This document shows positions 58,565-64,000 of a stretch of DNA of 64,000 nucleotides, piece by piece. Source of the DNA: Myrica gale (lineage: Eukaryota > Streptophyta > Magnoliopsida > Fagales > Myricaceae); the NCBI GenBank assembly GCA_963930655.1, contig OZ005600.1:5521501-5585500 (forward strand), written 5' to 3'. Position 1 is the stretch's first letter. Every line of letters starts with the position of its first letter. A model generated the notes under the pieces. The model was not told the origin of the DNA. It did not search any database and saw only the letters and a program-made list of their open reading frames with translations. Both the position numbers and the translations under genes were made by a program.

Positions 58565-59158
58565 TCATACCACTTCCTTGGCCGGTGCTTGCACAGAATC
58601 AGCAGCCGGAATCTTCACGTAGCCCATCTTCTTGGGGCTGAGGTCGTCTTCACCGCCATCATCATCGGAATCGGGAGAGCCATAGCGGTAGTCGTAAAAG
58701 CGGTTAGAGAAGATGGACCAAGCGAGGTACATGGTGGCGGCGGTGAGGGCTCCACAACCGACACCGAAGAGCAGAGCCACGACGACGCTGAGGATGTCCT
58801 TGGTGCGATCCCGTAGTGAGCTAAAATCGTAGGAGGAGGAGGATGGCATGGAGTTCCTCAACCCTAACCCAAACGGCAACTCGTTGGGTTCGATCGGACG
58901 ATCCTGCGCCTCATCATTGAACGGGAAGAGGAAGATCTTTGATGATGAGGATCGTTGGAAGTCGGGCCTGTGATTAATCCGGCTGATCTCAGTGAAGACG
59001 GTCACGAAACCCGGGGAGGAAGGGTTTTGCCTGAAGGAGAAGGAGTACGAGGAGATTAAGAGCGTCTTGCAGGGCCTGGCCTGGATTGAGATCGTTGAGA
59101 CGGAGAGGATCACCAGTTGCAGGAGGAGGAGTCGCCGAGTCAATGACACCATGGCCAT
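58565..59158 (-). CDS. small secretory-pathway membrane protein of unknown function
   Basis: Not recognised by name. An intronless frame of 197 residues. The start at 59158 is preferred over an ATG at 59203 because MAMVSLTRRLLLLQLVILSV then begins directly with a signal peptide ending near SIQA. A Ser-rich lumenal region (about 27-120) follows, then a hydrophobic span at about 122-148 (ILSVVVALLFGVGCGALTAA, LAWSIF). The tail is acidic (SPDSDDDGGEDD) and carries a basic MGYVKIPA motif near 178-185. The layout is signal peptide, lumenal or extracellular part, one membrane span and a short acidic cytosolic tail. The gene is divergent from the LRAT-domain gene, 2.5 kb away. Confidence 0.8.
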   Translation of the reverse strand: MAMVSLTRRLLLLQLVILSVSTISIQARPCKTLLISSYSFSFRQNPSSPGFVTVFTEISRINHRPDFQRSSSSKIFLFPFNDEAQDRPIEPNELPFGLGLRNSMPSSSSYDFSSLRDRTKDILSVVVALLFGVGCGALTAATMYLAWSIFSNRFYDYRYGSPDSDDDGGEDDLSPKKMGYVKIPAADSVQAPAKEVV

Positions 59159-59726
59159 GGATCGGGTAATCAGATTATCCTTCGACTTTGCGTTCGCGAT
59201 CAATTGTGGAGGAAATGGACTTTGAAAGTAAAGTGGGCACCGGACTTTATTTTGCTAGGTTCCGTCCGTATACAATGCAATTTTACATTTTGGTATACTT
59301 GTAAATGTACTACCTATTATATCTGTATTGCATTTTTGCCCATAAATTCAGAAATCCTCTTGATTGGTATCTATAACATACCGAATGCGACAAAACATTT
59401 TTAGTACGGAGAATGTTGCTTTGGGTAACCATGACAATAAGCAAACTGATTTAATTTATTTTATTTTAGTTTTGTGGAATTTTTGGGTTGATGATAATTT
59501 TGGGATATTGGGTTGGTGGAAAAGTGAAGAAATTTATAAAATTTGGTGAAAAAATAAAGATAATTGATACGATTTTAGTGAATATTATAATAAAAATGAA
59601 TTATTTAATAAGATAGATAGATTATTTTGTCGTTTTTTTAATCATGTCAAAAATTTTGGGGTGCCAATATTTCGACAAACAAACACCACTGATGGTCACA
59701 CTTCTAACCTCATTTCTCCTATTTAT

Positions 59727-59894
59727 GTTTGAGTGCCAAACAATGTTGACTTAAATAAAAAAAATATAAAATAATTTCTCTTCTAATCAAATTATTTTTA
59801 TATTATAAGATTCATTCAAATCTTCTCTCTTCACTTTTTTCATCAACTCTCGTGTGTCAAAATTTTAATCAATCCAAAATTTTAGCACTCAAAC
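59727..59894. mobile_element. MITE-like element with GTTTGAGTGC ends
   Basis: GTTTGAGTGC at the left and GCACTCAAAC at the right are exact inverted repeats of 10 bp. The interior (TTCTCTTCTAATCAAATTA, CTTCACTTTTTTCATCAAC) matches the window's MITE family. No target duplication could be assigned. Confidence 0.55.
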
Positions 59895-61189
59895 AAATCT
59901 GTTTGGGTGAACAAAAACCTTTGGGATGGAAAAAATGCGAGGTGGGGGGTTTGAAACGTCTTTTGAACTCAAAAGTGGATTTATGTTTTTAAAGATGCGA
60001 ACTACCTTTAAAATACACGTAATCTTTACGTTCTTGAAAAATGAAAAATAAAAGTAAGAGTTTAAATCCTAATTTAAATTTTTGAGGAGGCCAAATGACA
60101 TTTTCTGTTAAGTTTTAAAAGTTTAGGCGCTAAAATAATTTTAGGCTCATGCAGCCCCTCACTCGACCAATAAAATAATAATAATAATAATAATAATAAA
60201 TACTCTTTAACCATCAATTAAAAGTTGCTTGACATATTGAACTCCAAGCACCAATTTTGACACATTTGACTCTTTAATTATCAATATTATACACTTGTAT
60301 TATTTGTCTAATTTTTTTTATCAAATTAGACTAAAATGATAATAGTGTCATTGCCCAATTTTTATATGTTTAAAATATTGTCAATTCACTTGGTCGTCAT
60401 GAGTGTTATAGTCATATCAATTCGAAGGACGATGCAAAATAAATAAGATGGGTAATTGAAGGGTATAATGTATCAAAGTGAGTAATTTTAAATATCATAC
60501 CCACTTATAATTAGTGGGTGAAAAAAGTATTGACCCCACAATAAATTTTCTATTTTGTTCTATTAATTTTTGTTGTCTTGTTTTATGGGGGGGGGGGGAG
60601 GGGAGGGGGGAGAATAGTAATATGGTGGGGGTGAGGTTTTTAGCCAGATCTATATGGTTCAAAGTCAATGTAACTCTCATTTTTGTTTAGTGAAATTCTA
60701 GTTACCCATTAGAAGATTATCTTTGGCTTTGTCGATTTGACAAAAATGCACATTAACATATTTGTGATCGAACTTGTTCATGAAAAACAAATGTCACATC
60801 TGTAACATCTATATGTAACATATGTAACATCTAGAATAAGATAGAAATATGACCCGACCAAATGGCTCAATCTAACTGAGGAATAACAGAGGAAGAGCAA
60901 ATGGCCATTCAGATGCCACTCCCATCTAGAAATAACCTTTATTTGCACTAAATGTCACATCTGATTTGTTAAAAATATATTCGGAAGAGAGAAATTCCAT
61001 GAAGGTCCTGATGTAACATCTCAATTTACTTATTTTATCTATATTTTATTTTAGGATGGCAAGGTCATGATGTAACAAGGTTAGTTTTAATTGGTGAAAG
61101 CTATATGATTTAAGTTATTAATTTACAGAACAATCTATTAGATAAAGTAAAAATCCATAGTGGTTCAGAGCCAGAGGAAAACTAATGGA

Positions 61190-61384
61190 GGCTGCGTTTG
61201 CAAAACTAATCTTCCCCAAAATTTAATCTCACTCCTAATAAAATACTCCAATATAATCTCTCTCCCATAAAAAAATATAAAAAATTACAAAAACTATAAA
61301 AAATTACATCTCTCTTCACCTTTTCACTAAACTCAATACCAACACATATTCTAATACAAAAAATATCACAATACAAACACAACC
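61190..61384. mobile_element. 195 bp MITE, inverted copy of the 24517 element
   Basis: Starts GGCTGCGTTTGCA and ends CAAACACAACC. Read in reverse complement it aligns along its whole length with the MITE at 24517-24715 (for example TATTGGGTTTAGTGAAAAG versus TATTGAGTTTAGTGAAAAG). No clear target duplication was seen. Confidence 0.75.
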
Positions 61385-61702
61385 GTAGGAGAAGTAGGCA
61401 TTTTAGAAGGTCATTTTTTATTTTATTTTTACTTCGAATTATTACACCAAATGAATTAGGTTGGTGTGGGCCCTGCAGCCACACTAGATCTAATGGCGAA
61501 GAGAGAGATCCGTTGTAATAACTCAAATTAGAAAGTAGCTTTATTTCTCAGCGAAAATTGAGAAGGAATCCGTAAAGGCGAAGGAAGCTATTGCTTTTGA
61601 GGAGCTGCTTCCCCTTCTTCTTCCATCTCTCTCGGACTCTGTCTATCTGATTGTTTCATATAGGACAATAACGAGAAGCAGCAGAGCAGAGATAAAAGAA
61701 AA

Positions 61703-63834
61703 ATGGGACTGCTTTCCAACAAGATCGAGAGGGACCAACTGAAACCTGGGGATCACATCTACTCCTGGAAGAACGCCTATCTCTACGCCCACCACGGTCA
61801 TCCTAGACGCCTTCTCTTTTATTTGCTGTTTTGATGATGATAGGGTCTGTTTTGTTCTGGTCATATTTCTGAAAACTATTAGACCCTTCTCCTTTTTTTT
61901 CCGCCCTGAATCATATTATTATCTTGGTTTGAATGAAATGTGTCTCCAAATTTCATTCTTGATCATATCTTTTCGGCTGAGTCAAGTTTGGAGTTTCCTG
62001 CTGCTCTTACATTTATGGGACCCACCCTCCCCAGTTCTGGCGGATAACAACAAAGTTACATTTATGAGCAGAAATGACAAAAAAGACAAAGGGTTGCTCT
62101 TAGTAGACAAATTTTGCTTTTCTGTGCTATATGGGTGGGTTCTGTATTCGTTTAGAGCAGTTACTGTGGGTTCTTCCTAAAAAATTATTAAGGGGCTGCT
62201 GGAGTTGGCCCTTAAATTAGCACTTTAGTTGGCTCATAATCTGGGTGTTACATAGGATGTAGAGACCAGAATGGATCCTTAATTAATCTTATCTAGTTAT
62301 TCTAGAGTCGGAAGGTTCTTTGATATAATGCTCGTGATTCTGTCTTGGAAGTGGATTTCGAAAGCGAGAACCAATGCGTTATTCGTATGAGGTACTTACA
62401 TTTTATCTTGGGCAACTTCATATAAATTACTGGAAAATTTCCCGTCCCTCCAACATTTTCTCTCTGGAGCCTCATTGCAAGTCAACACAATGAGTAGGTA
62501 TATTGAAACTTACTATCATATTGATCAAACAAAGAAATGAATCAATGCGTAAAGTGGAACTATTGTTTTCTTTTGTGCCAAGTTGAGGATGAGTAAGGAA
62601 ATAAGAGGACCCAATTTCAGTGAGTATTTAGAGTGAAGCTGGCTATATTTTTTTGGTTTTGATTTCTACCGTCAAAATTGGTTCTCTCTCTATTCTGTAG
62701 TTCTTGGGTACTGTTTTTTGCATCCTCAAGCCTCTTATAGTATAAGAAAGTGAGCTCTAGCAGGGGCGAACAGCTAAATGAATAAGTAGTAAAGTATTCT
62801 TGGAGTTGTATACTGTCTAGGTCCCAAGTAATTTTATAGACCATAGGACAAAGTTGCAAGCTCTTACTTAGCCTTCTTTTTATTATGTGATGGTTTTGTA
62901 TTGAAGATAAGCTTGGATTTATAATAGAAATGCTTTGCCAGTTAACAACCTTTTTCTTTTTTTGTTTCTCTTGTACATATTTTTAAATTTTTTGTTCTTA
63001 AGATATTTATTTGTGTGAAGTTCACTTTATTAGATATATTAGGACTCTTGGTATTCGACATTGGATACTATGAAGTATGTAAGTTTTGTTGTTTCTTGAA
63101 AAATGGGCAATTCAACTGGATCTGTTGTATGACTTAGCCAACTTTACTGTTCTCTAACAACAGGGATATACGTGGGCGAGGGAAATGTTATCCACTTTAC
63201 TCGAGGTGGAGGCCAGGAAAGTGGAACAGGAACCGTGCTAGACCGCATCCTTTTGAGCTCATCACCTGCCAATCCTACTGATTGCCCAAGATGTGGCGAT
63301 CAATCAAGACTTAGCGGAGTCATGTCTTCGTGTATAGATTGTTTTCTTTCAGGTGGAAATCTCTACCTTTTCGAGTATGGTGTATCACTAGCTTTGTTTG
63401 TTGGCAAAGCTCGTGGAGGTACCTGCACTCTTGCTGTGTTTGACCCACCGGAAGATGTTCTTCGCCGTGCATCTTATCTTCTCCAGAATGGCTTTGGCGT
63501 CTATGACGTTTTCAAGAACAACTGCGAAGACTTTGCAATATACTGCAAAACTGGTTTACTTGTGTTCACTAGCATCAGTGTGGGCCGAAGTGGACAAGCG
63601 GCATCCTTTCTAGCTGCTGGCAGTGCTATCCTTTCTTCACCACTTAGATTTCTCACTACCAGTGTTAGTGGCCTGACAGCGGTAGGTTATGTCATGTATT
63701 GTGTCAGCCGTGTGGTTTCTGATATTGGAGTACGCCGTGATGTCAAAAAAGTTTCTGTGGAAACACTCGTGGCCCGTGCCGGCTCTGACTTGCATGAGAC
63801 GCAGGCTGTAACCGAGATGACCAAGGCAGCGTAG
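61703..63834 (+). CDS. LRAT/NC-domain protein, LEAD-SENSITIVE 1-like
   Basis: Member of the plant LRAT-domain (NC-domain) family, which includes LEAD-SENSITIVE 1. Two exons, 61703-61796 and 63164-63834, join after CACCACG and give 765 nt (254 residues), the family length. An LKPGDHIYSW start leads into the domain, with the His of YAHHGIYVGEGNVIHF (about residues 30-45) and a conserved Cys in KNNCEDFAIYC (about 139-149), the pair that is catalytic in LRAT and NlpC/P60-type folds. Near the C-terminus is a hydrophobic stretch (ISVGRSGQAASFLAAGSAIL) that could bind a membrane. The enzymatic activity of plant members is not settled. The 1,367 nt intron holds nothing recognisable. A 3' UTR follows to the window end. 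Confidence 0.9.
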
Positions 63835-64000
63835 TCTCTCGACGTGAACAGGAATCGTGTTGTTTGCAAGGATGTTATTACCCATTGTAATTTGTGTCTG
63901 CTGAGAAAGACTATTGGTGTCACCACTTGGTTTCTCAGACATTGTTTGATGTTGTGATTGTAATCTGTAAACTGCCTCGCCACTCAATACAATTGATTGT
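63835..64000 (+). other. 3' UTR of the LRAT-domain gene
   Basis: Untranslated tail reaching the window edge. CAATACAATTG near 63985 may lie close to a poly(A) site. No other gene. Confidence 0.35.

Larger units (their letters stand above)
59159..61702. other. divergent intergenic region with MITE copies and simple repeats
   Basis: Upstream of both the membrane-protein gene and the LRAT-domain gene. It contains a MITE-like element at 59727-59894, one at 61190-61384, an (AAT)n run near 60176-60199, a G-rich tract at 60587-60612 and a cluster of TGTAACATCT-type words at about 60798-60835. The LRAT gene's promoter and leader lie in roughly the last 200 bases. Confidence 0.45.

Overview
This window is nuclear DNA from a flowering plant, most likely a woody eudicot. 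The evidence is GT-AG spliced genes of plant-only families (CONSTANS-like, ARF8, DUF26 receptor kinase, PLS-class PPR, thylakoid PsbQ-like protein), AT-rich spacers and many plant-type transposons. The gene set does not fix the species. No bacterial, organellar, viral or CRISPR sequence was seen.

Layout, left to right: a CONSTANS-like B-box/CCT factor (+, 291-2462); a 4.6 kb spacer with LTR-element and LINE relics; a CTNNBL1-type armadillo splicing factor (+, 7033-11523); a degenerate two-exon fragment and then a nearly full-length cysteine-rich receptor-like kinase (both -, 12004-12760 and 13208-19265), the latter broken by a hAT insertion and a separate stop codon; a transposon-rich stretch (20.1-29.1 kb) holding two related fold-back Mutator-type elements, a family of small MITEs, a second hAT element and a two-exon PsbQ-like gene (-, 23017-25169) whose splice donor abuts a MITE; a complete 14-exon ARF8 gene (+, 30142-42507) with its miR167 site and a 6 kb intron carrying a LINE; BTF3 (-, 43982-46117) and an intronless PPR gene (+, 46694-48277), head to head; a 3.5 kb spacer; a 5'-truncated LINE with another element inside it (-, 51834-56818); a small secreted or membrane protein gene (-, 58565-59158); and an LRAT/NC-domain gene (+, 61703-63834).

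The genes do not form a pathway: neighbours belong to light/flowering control, mRNA splicing, receptor signalling, chloroplast NDH/PSII biology, auxin response, nascent-chain handling and organelle RNA processing. What unifies the window is transposon activity. Several insertions can be dated relative to each other from exact target-site duplications (8 bp for two hAT elements, 9 bp for two Mutator-type elements, about 17 bp and 10 bp for two LINE-type insertions), and at least two touch gene function directly (the CRK first exon and the PsbQ-like splice donor). I found no clearly new biochemical system. The most notable items are the MITE-built splice donor and the fold-back element with a GC-rich core of repeated palindromes.

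Exon boundaries were set by reading GT/AG sites against reading frame and family conservation. Every multi-exon model reported sums to a whole number of codons. Functional names rest on family recognition from memory, not on database searches.
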